Both the position numbers and the translations under genes were made by a program. From the NCBI GenBank assembly GCA_949128115.1, contig OX421963.1:34951979-35015978 (forward strand): 64,000 nucleotides of DNA. Direction: 5' to 3'. Below, piece by piece: positions 53,726 to 64,000 of the stretch. Position 1 is the stretch's first letter, and each line of letters opens with the position of its first letter. The DNA is from Anaspis maculata. Taxonomy: Eukaryota > Arthropoda > Insecta > Coleoptera > Scraptiidae. The notes beneath the pieces were generated by a model. It ran no database searches. It was not told the origin of the DNA and saw only the letters and a list, made by a program, of their open reading frames with translations.

Positions 53726-54197
53726 TGCTCTTTTTTTGCCTTTCACTGCTTTAATCGAGGCTTTGATCTACGCGGTAAGTACCTACCCGCTTCCATAATT
53801 TCTTGGCCAACCTAACTAGTCTCTTTCTTCAGTCTTTAGTGCTGTCCCCAAAAAGTCCTCTGCATGTTTGTCACCCGTGCTCTGACCTGGCGTGACCCTC
53901 GGCTGCATTTCGCACATCAGTTTTCCTGCTCCCCACATTGTATTTGGAGATACATCGCGGCCTCCCCACATGGATCTCTTTGTAGCTCTAAAGTATTGCC
54001 TATCCTGAATTGTATGCTAATGATGTGTGGACCTATAAAAGCTCACTGTTCATTTTCAATCTCTTATTTCTGTGCTATTGCTGATCTTCAAGATTTTTCC
54101 CTGAAAATCAATTATCCCGATTGGGACATTATTATGAGAGGTTTCTGGAGTCAGTTTTTCCGAAACCTTGTTCGACTTTATTGCCCAAATGCCCATG
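53726..54197 (+). other. Possible transcript start with 58-nt intron
   Basis: A pyrimidine-rich start (CTCTTTTTTTGCCTTTC, TOP-like) leads to CGCG/GTAAGT at 53774. The 58-nt candidate intron 53775-53832 contains a CCTAACTAG branch-site match and ends TTTCTTCAG. The next segment reaches a strong donor ATG/GTAAGA after 54197. A frame from the ATG at 53864 covers it (MFVTRALTWRDPRL), but its start context is weak and the peptide is not recognisable. It could be a small coding gene or a non-coding host transcript. Confidence 0.3.
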
Positions 54198-54705
54198 GTA
54201 AGAGAATTTGATAGGAAACCGGTTTTGCGAGCGAGCATGTTCAAAATGACACTGTCATAGTGACATTTCTGACATTCTTGATTATTCCATTATTATGCAG
54301 TCAGACCAACCCCACTCGAAATCCCTGCCCTGGCGCGAAGCTTTCAGGAGGAATTTTTCAAATTCGTTTTTCTCTTTAGAAAATGACGGTATTTTTGTAA
54401 AATTCTCAGTAGAGTCCCCTTACCACTTATACTAGCAATCAAAAGTATTTCCAGCTAAATCTATTCCATAGGCAAGTACCCCATTGCAGTTCTCGAATGA
54501 CAAAATTTGTTTGCGGGCTTTTTGCTACAGCATTATCAAGAGTTGAAAAAAAAATACATTTGATTTTTTCAATCAAGCTCTGACAAAAGGGCCCAGGAGC
54601 ATTGCTCAAATGACAAAATTAATTTGCGGGCCTCTTGCTCCAGCTAATGGTAGTCCTAAATTTTTAACGCATTTTCCATCTTGATGAAAATCGATATTGC
54701 AGCCG

Positions 54706-54743
54706 CTTTGTCCGTCCGTCCGTCCGTCCGTCCGTCCGTCCGT
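54706..54743. repeat. (TCCG)n microsatellite
   Basis: About nine TCCG units, like the tracts at 3230-3255 and, on the opposite strand, 60110-60172. Confidence 0.85.
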
Positions 54744-54929
54744 TCCTCGAACTCCTCCCAAACGAGACGCCCTAGCTTTCTAATTTTTTCGCTGTTACAT
54801 AGCTGCCACTCCCAAAGAAGGGCTAGGCTATATTGAATGTCTACATTGCACCGCCAACATAGAAAAAACCGCCCCCGATAAACTTGAAATAACATGATAT
54901 TGCAATTTCTCCCAGACCTACTGCTCTGG

Positions 54930-56390
54930 TGTTCTCATTTTATGAATAATACATAGTTGTCACTTATAAACGTAAGCCCAGAAACATTCCGCCTTCAATA
55001 TGCGCCGCCGATATGAAAAAATTCCTAAAAACTGCCCCCAATCACTTTAAAATGAAAAACATAAACCCGAAGACATAGCGATCTAATTCTTTCGGTATAT
55101 GAACAGCTGACTAAAAATGGAGAAGGATATGTTAATTTTGGTTAGTCGCCGCCCCCAGATTCCGCCTCCAAATGACAAATAGTGCAACTTTCACAATTTT
55201 ACTGATTGAGATGTTCCCTCAAACATTTAGAAACTGCCAACTCAAATTGCAACATTTGCTTAGCCGAACGCTGCCGTTCCCACACGCCGCCTCCAAAGTA
55301 AGAGATAAATGAAAAACATGAACCCGAAGACATAACGATCTAAGGGCTCGATACCAAGTTGCAGGCGCAAAGTTTAGGACGGCGTAACTCGCCAAATACA
55401 GCGGTCTGATTGGTTGGTATCCGCCGTTGCTATGGTAACCGCACTTACGGCGGTCTCAGCCCCAACTTGGTATCGAGCCGTTAGTCTTTCGCATAAAGAT
55501 AGCTGACTAATAATGGGAAAGGATAGGCTACTTGTGATATGGCGCCGCCTTCAGCTTCCGCCCCCCCCCCCCCCCAAAAGTGCAACTTTCAACAATTTAG
55601 ACTGATTCAGATGTTGATGTTACCTCAAACATTCAGAAACTGTCAACCCAAACTGTGCAAGAATTTCTTTGCCAAACTCTGCCGCTCTCACACGCCGCCC
55701 CCAAAGCAAGAGATAAATGTAAAACATGAACCTGAAGACATAGCGATCTAATTCTTTCGCTATATAGATAGCTCACTGAAAATAAGAAAATATAGGCCAC
55801 TTTTGATTACCCGCCGCCTCCAGCTCCCGCCCCCCAAACAAAAAAAAACAACTTTCACAATTTTCACTGATTGTCATATTTCCGTAAACATTCAGAAACT
55901 CCCAACTCAAACTGTGCAACAGTTACTTTGCCGAATGCTGCCACCCCCAAACGCTGCCCTTAAAGTAAGAGATAAATGAAAAACACAAACCCAAAGACAT
56001 AACGATCTAATTCTTCCGCTATATGGATAGCTGACTAAAAATGGGAAAGAATAGGCTACTTTTGATATGGCGCCGTCTCCAACTTCCACCCCCAAAAGAA
56101 AAAAGTGCAACTTTCAACAATTTTCACTGATTTACATTTTAATGTTACCTCAAACATTCAGAAACCCCCAACTCAAACTGTGCAACAGCTACTTTCCCGA
56201 ATGCTGCCGCCCTCACACGCTGTCCTCAAAGTAAGAGATGAATGAAAAACATAAACCCGAAGACATAACGATCTAATTCTTTCCCTATATGGATAGCCGA
56301 CTGAAAATGGGAAAGAATAGGCTACTATTGATTAGTGGCTGCTCCCAGCTTTCGCCTCCAAACAAAAAAATATTGATGATTGAAAGAATT
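54930..56390. repeat. Tandem repeat of about 262 bp, five copies
   Basis: GAAGACATA.CGATCTAATTC recurs near 55068, 55326, 55733, 55993 and 56259. The longer gap is explained by a 139-bp MITE in the second copy. Units also share GCAACTTTCACAATTTT and the runs GCCGCC and CCGCCCCC, with a C tract at about 55560-55575. Confidence 0.8.
55343..55481. mobile_element. 139-bp MITE with TA duplication, copy 2
   Basis: Same family as 24211-24350. It is flanked by TA at 55341-55342 and 55482-55483, and the neighbouring tandem copies supply the empty site CGATCTAATTCTTTC. Confidence 0.85.
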
Positions 56391-57154
56391 TTCATTCAAA
56401 TCTGTTTCATTGACAAGTACCCCATTCTGATAATGATGTTTCTCCTTCAACCAAATTTCTTTACATTCATAATATGCCTCTTCAATACTTTCGCTACCGT
56501 GTGTACCTCTGATGGTACACACCAAGCTTCTACACAGGAACTGTGTGTCCACATTTGGTCACAGACAAAAGACGTGTTCTCTGGCTGTGTACGTTCTGTG
56601 GTCGCGATTTACACAGTTTCAAATGGGGATTTCGATAGCATCAGTTTAGGAGTAAAGTTGAGAAAAGCAGTTCGGAGAAAATTTAACAGATGGGGCTACA
56701 GGTGCGTTTTTTAGCTTAATGGTAACTCACGGACCATTTCTTAGAAATGTACAAGTTTGTGCATGTGTGAAAAGTAGTAGACCCACTCAGCAAGAAAACA
56801 TCTCTGTGACATCACTTAGATGTTCAAGTCACAACTGCGATGTTAACAAAAAAGTCTCTGCGATGTTAAGTGGACATCTCTGTTACTTCTTATGTCCGGG
56901 TAATTAGAACATGAATGAGATATCTCAAAGATGTCCAAGTGTGACATACTATCTACATCGCTATTCCACATCTCGTAGATATCACTTTTTGACGTACATG
57001 ATACATCGCATTTTGGATGTGTATTTTTAAATAAAAATTAATTTTTCACCACTTTTCAACATAGTTTTATGTCACAGGAGGTTCCGCACCTATTTTTACT
57101 AATTTTTACAATCTATACAGCACGTTTTTTCCCTAAGAAAAGTTCTCCTTCTAT

Positions 57155-57238
57155 GGCGTCCTCCGCAGGATTCGAACCTGGATCCCCACAGGTGATGGTT
57201 AGAGGCACTGCTGCCGATTCGTCTAAGCTACCCACTTG
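57155..57238 (-). ncRNA. tRNA-like sequence inside the foldback
   Basis: On the minus strand: A box TAGCTTAGACG (57230-57220) and a perfect B box GGTTCGAATCC (57178-57168), followed by TGCGGAGGACGCC. The A-B spacing is about 42 bp. It is probably a tRNA-derived SINE head, since a full cloverleaf with paired acceptor ends is not evident. Confidence 0.5.
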
Positions 57239-57289
57239 TCTATTACAGTATATTCAAAGAGCGCACTTGATGTTCAGGGATGTTTCTCG

Positions 57290-57690
57290 GAATATTTCAT
57301 TAGGACTCCAAACGATACACCGAGCCCAAAAAGCCTCGCTGGGGCTCGAAACGTTACAGCAAGGCACAAGGGACTCCGTCGGGGCCCCGGACATTACAAT
57401 AAGACATGAACGGGAGTTATCAAAGTATTCGAAAGCACAATAAAACAAAAAGGGGCCCATTTTGGGGTTCCGAATAACGCAAAAGCAGACACAAGGGTTC
57501 ACTAAAGGTGCGAAAGTCACGACAAAATGCAAGAAGGCCCAGTAGGCTTTCGAAGAACACAAGGAGACACAAATGGGGCACACTAGTTCCGAAAGCCACA
57601 AGCACAAGAAGACACAAAAGTTGTTCCAAACGACACTTGAAGACATAAGAGGGGCCCGCAGGGCCTCACACTAAATATGAAGACATAAGG
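57290..57690. repeat. Degenerate minisatellite, GAAGACACAAG type
   Basis: Phrases such as GGGGCTCGAAACG, AAGGCACAAGG, CAAGAAGACACAA and CACTTGAAGACATAAG recur every 30-50 bp. It is the inverse-orientation relative of 5030-5600. Confidence 0.5.
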
Positions 57691-58786
57691 CTGTTCTGGC
57701 ATCACACACATGGAATAGAGGACAAAACTATTTATTAAATATTTTCCGACACACAGAGCTTAACGATGACAGCCCGCAAAATTTGAGAAATCTCTCAGTG
57801 ACTACTAGACCAAGAGCTAGCAACGTTTTATTTACCTCATAAGCAAAATGCAGTTTGACTTCTGGGGCATGTAGAGATTATGATGGGCTTTCATAAAATA
57901 TCTGTCTTATGAAAAACACCCCTTGCTTTCTCACAAGACACGCAAAGAAATGTGCCATTTGACAGCAGTATTCAACAGCGGATTTTCTGGAGTTCTTAAT
58001 CGATATGAATATCGATTTTATTAGGAATGAATAAGTTGAACTATCTTTCAACAAAATGAATGAAAAAGAATATCGAAATGTATTAGAAACTACCAAAACC
58101 CAGATTTCCAAGCGGTCGGAAGTTGGCACCGGTTTTTCTAGTAGGCGTGATTCGAGAATCGGACATCAAATGCGATCCAAACAGCTCGGCCTAGCCCACT
58201 AGTTGGAACATGTCAGTTGAGAAAGTCTGGTTTTTGGTAGTTTCTAATACATTTCGAGATTCAGTCCCATTCAATTTAGTTGAAAGATAGTTCAACGTAT
58301 CCATTCCTGATGAAATTGATATTTATATCGATTAAAAACACTAAAAAAACCGCTCTTGAATATTGCTGTCAAATGGCCCATTTCTTTGCTTGCCGTGTGA
58401 GAAAGCAAGGCGTGTTTTTCATAAGACAAACATTTTATGGAAGCCAATCATGATCTCTACATGCCTCAAAAGTCAAACCGCATTTTGCTTATGAGGTAAA
58501 TAAAATGTTGCTAGCTCTTGGTCTATACGTCTCATTGACGTCAGTGAGATGTTACACTTCGATCAGTTAAAAGAAGTAACAATGTTACGTCCGGTAGATG
58601 TCTCATGTGTGATGTTCAATTTAAGTTCATTTCGAAACATCTCTCAGACATTACATCGTATAATATCGCAGATGAACATCTCATAGATGTGGAAGTAACG
58701 TTCATTGTGATGTTATTTTGTGACATGATTGAGATCATCTCATTTATGAAACATGACATGCTATGCTGAGTGGGGAGGCGACTAAA

Positions 58787-58984
58787 ATGGCTGGGAAAAA
58801 GCTGACTGACGCCGAACTTCAGCATTTAGCGGACAATCTTAGCGGAATTGAAAGCGACTTTGATTCCGACGATTCTGTGGGCTATCCATATTATGAAATA
58901 AACAATAGAAACAAGCTCATCGTTCATGTGCCTGGAGTGCTTTTCCGAGAGTCACAATTGTGTGGGAAAATAAGAAATACTTGA
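58787..58984 (+). pseudogene. piggyBac-type transposase N-terminal fragment, tentative
   Basis: A frame from ATG 58787 encodes MAGKKLTDAELQHLADNL and then an acidic SDFDSDDSVGYP stretch, ending at TGA 58982-58984. A short (L)T/SDEEL-like helix followed by an Asp/Ser run is the usual start of piggyBac-derived transposases. The catalytic domain is absent downstream, so this is at most a fragment. It abuts the right end of the foldback element at 58774. Confidence 0.3.
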
Positions 58985-59860
58985 AATGAGGCTTGAAATG
59001 GTGTGTCCTGAACTGGTACACACAGTTTTAGTGGACAAAATTGTCTTTTTTTTGTTTATTTGAAACTGCGTGTACCAAATTTCACCACACCCAAAATCAA
59101 AATTTTTTTGAGAAAAAAACAGTTTTTGTTACAAGTTTAGATAGTTATATGTGTTGATAAATACAACGAATTTTTTCAAAAACTTATCAAATTCTTTTTT
59201 GAAATTTTCGAGTATCATACCTTGGTAGCGAAAGTGTTAAGAAAATGCGCTACTGAGACTCACGCACGTGAAGGCATACTCACTTGTTTATGTTTCTTTC
59301 CATTGTATCATTTTAGATTAGATTTGCCCCTGCTAAGCATAATTCGGTTCAAAGAAGAGAGTGGATTTCTGCCATAAGGAGACAAACGTAAATACTTACC
59401 TCAACCAAAGCTTTCCCTTTGTTCGTTTACGTCGTCATAACCTCAAATTTCAACTAGTAGTAAGCTGAATAATATACGCATTTCAATATTTAACTCACCG
59501 AATTTTCTAGTCGAATCAATAGTGTTGTTCCAACACAATATATTCTGTGGAAAGTAACTGTATTGCACCGTTCAAAGCTTTTCTTTTTCAAGTTTCACTC
59601 AGTTTCTATATCCTCTGCGCGGTACAATGCCAGCGCAAATTGCCACTTTGTGACACCAGATGTCTGCACGTGTAACGCACGGTGCCAATAGGAACGAGTT
59701 GTGTTATTTGTTCTTTACATCAGTTTCCATAGGTAGGTACCTCTGGAAACTTACCGCTTACGCAAGTGTTTTTGAAGAAGACATATTTCATATTTCCAAA
59801 GAATTTGACTCACCCTGTATTATGGTAGATGAAATAAACAAGTAAAAGTGAGTTTCACGT
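58985..59860. other. No gene seen
   Basis: AT-rich. The string TAGGTAGGTACCT lies near 59732. Nothing else is recognised. Confidence 0.3.
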
Positions 59861-60172
59861 TTCATGACAATCGTTCCACTAATGGGAAGTTTCAATATGG
59901 TGGCCAAGATGGCGGTCAAATCATGAAATTCAGCTTGAAAATAAGAATGTTTATACAAGACAAGAGTGACTTCCAAGTTCCATGACAATCCCTCCATTAA
60001 TGAGAAATTTCAATATGGCGACCAAGATGGCAGCGGAATCATGAAATTCACCTTGAAAATAAAAATGTTTATACAAGATAGAGGAGGAGTACAACTTCTT
60101 AATTTCTACACGGACAGACAGACGGACAGACGGACGGACAGACAGACAGACGGACGGACAGATAGACAGACA
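59861..60172. repeat. Duplicated ATGGCGGC-containing repeat with GACA/GACG microsatellite
   Basis: The segment with TTTCAATATGG, CCAAGATGGC and CATGAAATTCA occurs twice, about 120 bp apart (near 59890 and 60010). It ends in a CGGACAGACAGA microsatellite at 60110-60172. Confidence 0.75.
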
Positions 60173-60451
60173 AACCGGCCATATAAGCGTCATTTTCTTA
60201 CGAAAATGCGCTAAGAAAACATTTAACAGCTGAAAAAATGTTTTTTTGTTCCAGTTCGTTCCTTGCGTCTTTATTTAGTCTTTTGTTTATAACAAAAATG
60301 AAGAACCTTGAAATCCCACCCTTTGACGCCCTCCAGATTCAAAAAATCGGTTGTGTCACCCCAAAACTTCCCCGACGAGTAGCAAGGAATGAATGGAAAT
60401 TTCATTATGAGACGTCCCTTCGGATGGGAAGTTAGAATTTGGGAAAAAAGT

Positions 60452-62333
60452 TAGTCTGGGGGCATAGGGTCAAAAAAGGCTTGGCCGTGTGCAGCTTCGT
60501 GCAGATATATAGGGATATGTCCTAATCGATTCCTGGGCGATCAAGGACCATGAAAAATTATGGTGGAATATTGACATCTGCTGCAGGCAAATATGGTGGA
60601 GGCGCTAAAATGGGCTTCATCTGATGATAAGAAACTGGCTGTAGCTCGTTTGTTTTTCAACGGATTTCAACATCTGGAACATCATGTTGTAGACAAAAAA
60701 AATATTTTCTTATTTCATGCCCAGATTCACAAAAGTCATTTCGGGAAACTGTCAAATTTGTCTGCATAAGATACCTATGCTAAATTCGGGCCTTTTTTCA
60801 AGGTTATCTGATATTTTTGAAACTTGGCAGTATTATAGATCTTGAGGTGCCCTTTCCGAATTTCCACTTTTCCACTTCATATATTTGCCGTTTTGGCCGC
60901 CATATTGGAAAGATGGCGCCCAAAAAACAGTTTTTTGTCAATATCTTCATTTCAGTCAATGTGAGGTGGAAGCGTTTGTATGCGAATGGAAGCTTATTCA
61001 ATTCTCTACAATTTGACACCTTACTCGTGTACGTGCTATTTCCGGTTCTTGGGTTATGGCTTCTAGAGCTCCCTGAAGCATCAACTTTTTTCATCCAATC
61101 AGCATGTCAAGTTGAGCTTAGCTCCACGTGGCAGTCAGATTAACCATAAATAATGATAAATTGTCAACCACAGACCATTAATATCCAGAAAATCAACCAT
61201 GGTAACGGTTGCTATGCAACTACAGGGTGAACTCTAAGGGAAAATTGACTTTGAGAAGGTATAGCTTGAGAACCGGAAGTCGCACATGAGTGATTCAGAT
61301 GTCAAATTATAGAGAATTTAGTAGACCTTCACTTTTTATATGAATTCTGAAATTTTATGACGAATTTTTCAAATTTTTTTCGAAAATATGTTTTTTGGGC
61401 GTTATTTTCTCAAAATTATGGCCAGAACAGCAAAGATACGAAGTGGAAAAGTGGATATTCTGAATGATGACCCCAAATTTCATCATAATAATGAGTTTCG
61501 AATGTATCTGATATCCTTCAAATGCTATATTACCTTTATTTCTTTCTAAAGTCAGTTTGCTTTCACAGTTTACCCTGTAATTACACAAATAACATCACCA
61601 TGATCGATTTTCCAAATTTTTATCATCTGTGGTTAACGGCCAAGAGCTATTGATGGGTTATTTACCTACTACATGACGGTGGCATCAATTTAACATGCTG
61701 ATTGGATGCCGAAAGTTGATGCTTCCGGAAGTTCTGAAAGCTCCAACTCAAGAACCGTGAATTGCACATGAATGACTGATATGTCAAATTGTAGAGAGTA
61801 GAATGGACTTTCCTCCGCATATACACATTTCAATCTTGAGTCAGTTGAATTCAAGATATTGACAAAAAAACTGTTTTTTGAGCGCCATTTTTTCAATATG
61901 GCGGCCATAACGGCAAAGATACGGAGTGGAAAAGTAGAAATTCGGAAAGAGCACTTCAAATCTATGATACTGCCAGGTTTCAAAAATATCGGATAACCTT
62001 CAAAAAAGGGCGGAATTTAGCATGTCTTATAAATACAGTTTTGACAGATTCACGAAATGACGTTTGTAAATTTAGGTATGAAATATAAGGAGATTTTTTT
62101 TGTATACAAAATGACGTTCCAGATGTTAAAATCCGTTGAAAAACGAACGAGCTACAGCCAGTTTCTTATTACCAGATGAAGCCCATTTTGGCGCCTCCAC
62201 CATATTTGCCTGCAGTAGATACGAATATTCCACCATAATTTTTCATGGTCCCTGATCCCCCAGGAATCGACTAAGACATAACTCTATATATCTTCACGAA
62301 GCTGCACACGGCACGACCTATGCCCCCATACTA
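60452..62333. mobile_element. 1.9-kb foldback element with a nested inverted element
   Basis: The ends TAGTCTGGGGGCATAGGG and a close complement of it delimit arms 60452-61115 and 61692-62333. Both arms include GCCGTGTGCAGCTTCGTG, CATGGTCC-type phrases and GGCCGCCATATTG. Short minus- and plus-strand frames of about 100 codons in the two arms are the same sequence read twice. Confidence 0.8.
61221..61579. mobile_element. Nested element with TACAGGG ends
   Basis: TACAGGGTGAACTCTAAGG and its approximate complement at the right (61545-61579) bound a diverged inverted element in the spacer of the larger foldback. The ends are of the TACAGGGTG type. Confidence 0.55.
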
Positions 62334-62394
62334 GGTTGGAGAATTAAGATATTTTCCCTGATAAGGGATTCATTTAGAGCTCCATCATTTGAGT

Positions 62395-62900
62395 CTGGTC
62401 TCAATAAGCTAGGCAGTAGGCCGGTTACTCATTTTAAAGTGGAAAACTCTCGGAAAACTTGAAGAATTTCAAGAGAAATTGCCTGAAAATGTTCAAGAAT
62501 GAATTACTCTTTGTTTTTGAAAAATGTTAGTATGAATCTGTTCATAAGCTAAAAAGTTGGAAATTTGCAGTTTTTCATTAGTAACCCAATTATGTAGAAA
62601 GAAAAGCGAGCGAGGCAGTCAGACGCATTGTACATAGGTCAACGATCTGAAACTGGCAACACAGAACGAAACTGGCACCACAGAAATATTGAAAATAATC
62701 TGCAGGAAATTGAAAATTTTGAAAATTTGAATTTCCCGGGAAAACCTCAAATCTTTTCCTAAATCATCTTATTATGAAGATCGTCAATTACGGCTCCACT
62801 TTAAGCTCCATCATTTAAGTTCGCTTCCGATAACCCAGGCCTGTTTTACATTTTAAACAGGAAATTCCCGGGAAATCGGAAAGAAAATTATTGGAAAATG
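62395..62900. repeat. Direct repeat, two diverged copies
   Basis: AGCTCCATCATTTGAGTC near 62380 and AGCTCCATCATTTAAGTT near 62800 begin similar stretches, both continuing to CATTTTAAA and GAAAATGTTCAAGA. They are related, in inverse orientation, to the end of the X repeats at 7180-7270. Confidence 0.5.
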
Positions 62901-63645
62901 TTCAAGAGCCAGATACAGTCCGATTTCGGAAATTTTCCCTCCAAAAATTAAATCAAAATTTTCTTCAACTTTCATTCCCAGCATGTCTGCACCTAAAATG
63001 AATATTTCGTGGGGCTAACTGCATGTCAAAGTTTGCATTGCAGTTTTTTCAAATTCACGGAATGTGCTAATTTCATTTTGGAAAAATTACCGTCAGAAAA
63101 CTGGAACCGTGCCGATTTTGAAAATGGGTCTACACGACGCCCAATCCAATACATTTACTTTCGATATCGGTTTGACTTTTTCGGAAAAAATCGATCCCCG
63201 AGTAGGAATGAATTCTTGAGTAGAGTCCTGCATCAAAAGCGAGTGGCCCTGGTCAAAATACGGGCGAGAGGCCCTCTCGGGTGGCAACGGCTAGGAGAAA
63301 TTTTGAAAATTCATAACGCTCGACTGGAAAATGGTGGGAAATTGCAACTGCATACCTTATTTGACTCTTTTGCTTTGTTGCTTCCTGTCAAATTTGGTCC
63401 CAATCCCTGGGATAGATTTTGAATAATTAAATGGTAAATTTTGAACTTTGACATTTTTTATTATTTGACAAATGACAATACTTTTGACTGTTCTGAACAC
63501 AGTTTTTTATGGGCTTTCAAACGGCATATCGGTCTTAATAATCTTGGGGGACCTCAAAATGGATATGTCCGGTGAAATCTCAAAACTTTTTTTCTGCACG
63601 ATTACAATACTTTCCCTTCTATGTTGGTGGGAGGGTCGGGAAAGT
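62901..63645 (-). repeat. X-family repeat, inverted copy
   Basis: Read on the minus strand it starts with ACTTTCCC (63645-63638), a variable loop and GGGAAAGT (63616-63609), then TATTGTAATCGTGCAG as at 4274. It continues to GCAGACATGCTG.GAATGAAAGT as at 7033-7060. The 137-codon plus-strand frame at 63009-63422 is not open in the other copies. Confidence 0.75.
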
Positions 63646-63811
63646 AATAATAGAATGAAATCAACACTCCCGATTATAAAATAGGTACAATGTACCTTTA
63701 AATGTACAGGTCATCATGAGGAGTATAATGAATGAAATGAAAAAAAAAACAAGCTTTGCAATGCATAAACGGTAAACAATAAATATATCTCGTTCACTTT
63801 TTATTTTCAGT

Positions 63812-63993
63812 AGAATGACTTCTTGGAGCAAAATTAAAGTAACAAGCTGGACCGCTGGAAGGACAAGCTGGACCGCTGGAAGGATACAGCTGATGGCTGC
63901 TGATAGTTTCGCTTCAAAACTTATGCAGGTGTCATCAGCCGTAGCCGTAGCCCCCCAGCTTGTCACTTTATTTCTGTTCCAAAAAGTCATTCT
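63812..63993. mobile_element. 182-bp MITE, AGAATGACTT family, full copy
   Basis: AGAATGACTTCTTGGAGCA and the complement at the right end (TCCAAAAAGTCATTCT) define inverted ends of about 40 bp. A 21-bp phrase containing GCTGGACCGCTGGAAGGA is duplicated in tandem near 63845-63885. Partial copies are at 25272 and 27240. Confidence 0.8.
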
Positions 63994-64000
63994 GAGAATT

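Larger units (their letters stand above)
56782..58774. mobile_element. 2-kb foldback element with CCCACTCAGC ends
   Basis: The outer ends CCCACTCAGC and GCTGAGTGGG delimit arms rich in GACATCTC/GAGATGTC phrases. Inner arms of about 300 bp at 57800-58110 and 58222-58550 are clear reverse complements (for example CCAAGAGCTAGCAAC). The middle carries a tRNA-like unit and a minisatellite-like stretch. No transposase and no clear duplication. Confidence 0.65.

Noticed and set aside
54656..54895. Frame with repeated RTDG residues (also near 3.2 and 60.1 kb)
   Set aside because: The repeat is the translation of a TCCG microsatellite, not a protein motif.
63009..63422. 137-codon plus-strand frame
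   Set aside because: It lies antisense within an X-family repeat, and the frame is broken in the other copies.

Overview
This looks like a repeat-dominated nuclear scaffold from an insect. It is AT-rich, with very short introns (52 nt, possibly 58 nt), a Ty3/Gypsy element, many MITEs and foldback elements, and frequent TAGGTACCTAC-like strings. That flavour suggests a sap-sucking hemipteran such as an aphid, scale or mealybug, but this is a guess from sequence style and nothing here proves the taxon. There is no prokaryotic gene organisation.

Host genes are sparse. At the left edge are a possible C-terminal exon (1-111, +) and the first two coding exons of an LRSAM1-like leucine-rich-repeat protein (2384-2036, -), whose remaining exons would lie further left. 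The best complete gene is on the minus strand from 51133 to 40030. It has three exons (51133-50035, 43785-43578, 40378-40030) whose splice phases match exactly, giving about 551 residues followed by a poly(A) signal. The protein is basic, serine-rich and probably disordered, with KEN-box and D-box-like degrons and a compact C-terminal block that I do not recognise. Its introns hold foldback elements, a SINE and MITEs. A possible TOP-like transcript start with a 58-nt intron sits at 53.7 kb.

The most complete mobile element is a Ty3/Gypsy retrotransposon (15515-23951) flanked by a 4-bp target duplication. Its 1340-bp LTRs show one difference. It has a primer site like tRNA-Lys, a 665-residue Gag, an in-phase GGGAAAC slip site and Pol in the order protease, reverse transcriptase, RNase H, integrase. 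There is no envelope gene. It sits in one arm of an older foldback element (15006-25141).

Region by region: 0.8-9.3 kb holds dispersed and tandem repeats. 10.3-13.3 kb holds two large palindromes, one with tRNA-like sequences. 13.8-15 kb holds MITEs. 15-25 kb holds the foldback and Gypsy element. 25-27.4 kb holds MITEs and a perfect palindrome. 28-35.8 kb is a tandem array of about 409-bp monomers. 37-39.5 kb holds hAT-type MITEs and a three-level nest. 40-51 kb is the three-exon gene. 52-63.6 kb holds foldbacks, a 262-bp tandem repeat and tRNA-like sequences, and ends with inverted copies of the repeat family seen at 4-9 kb. Many insertions can be verified inside the window because an empty-site copy is also present.
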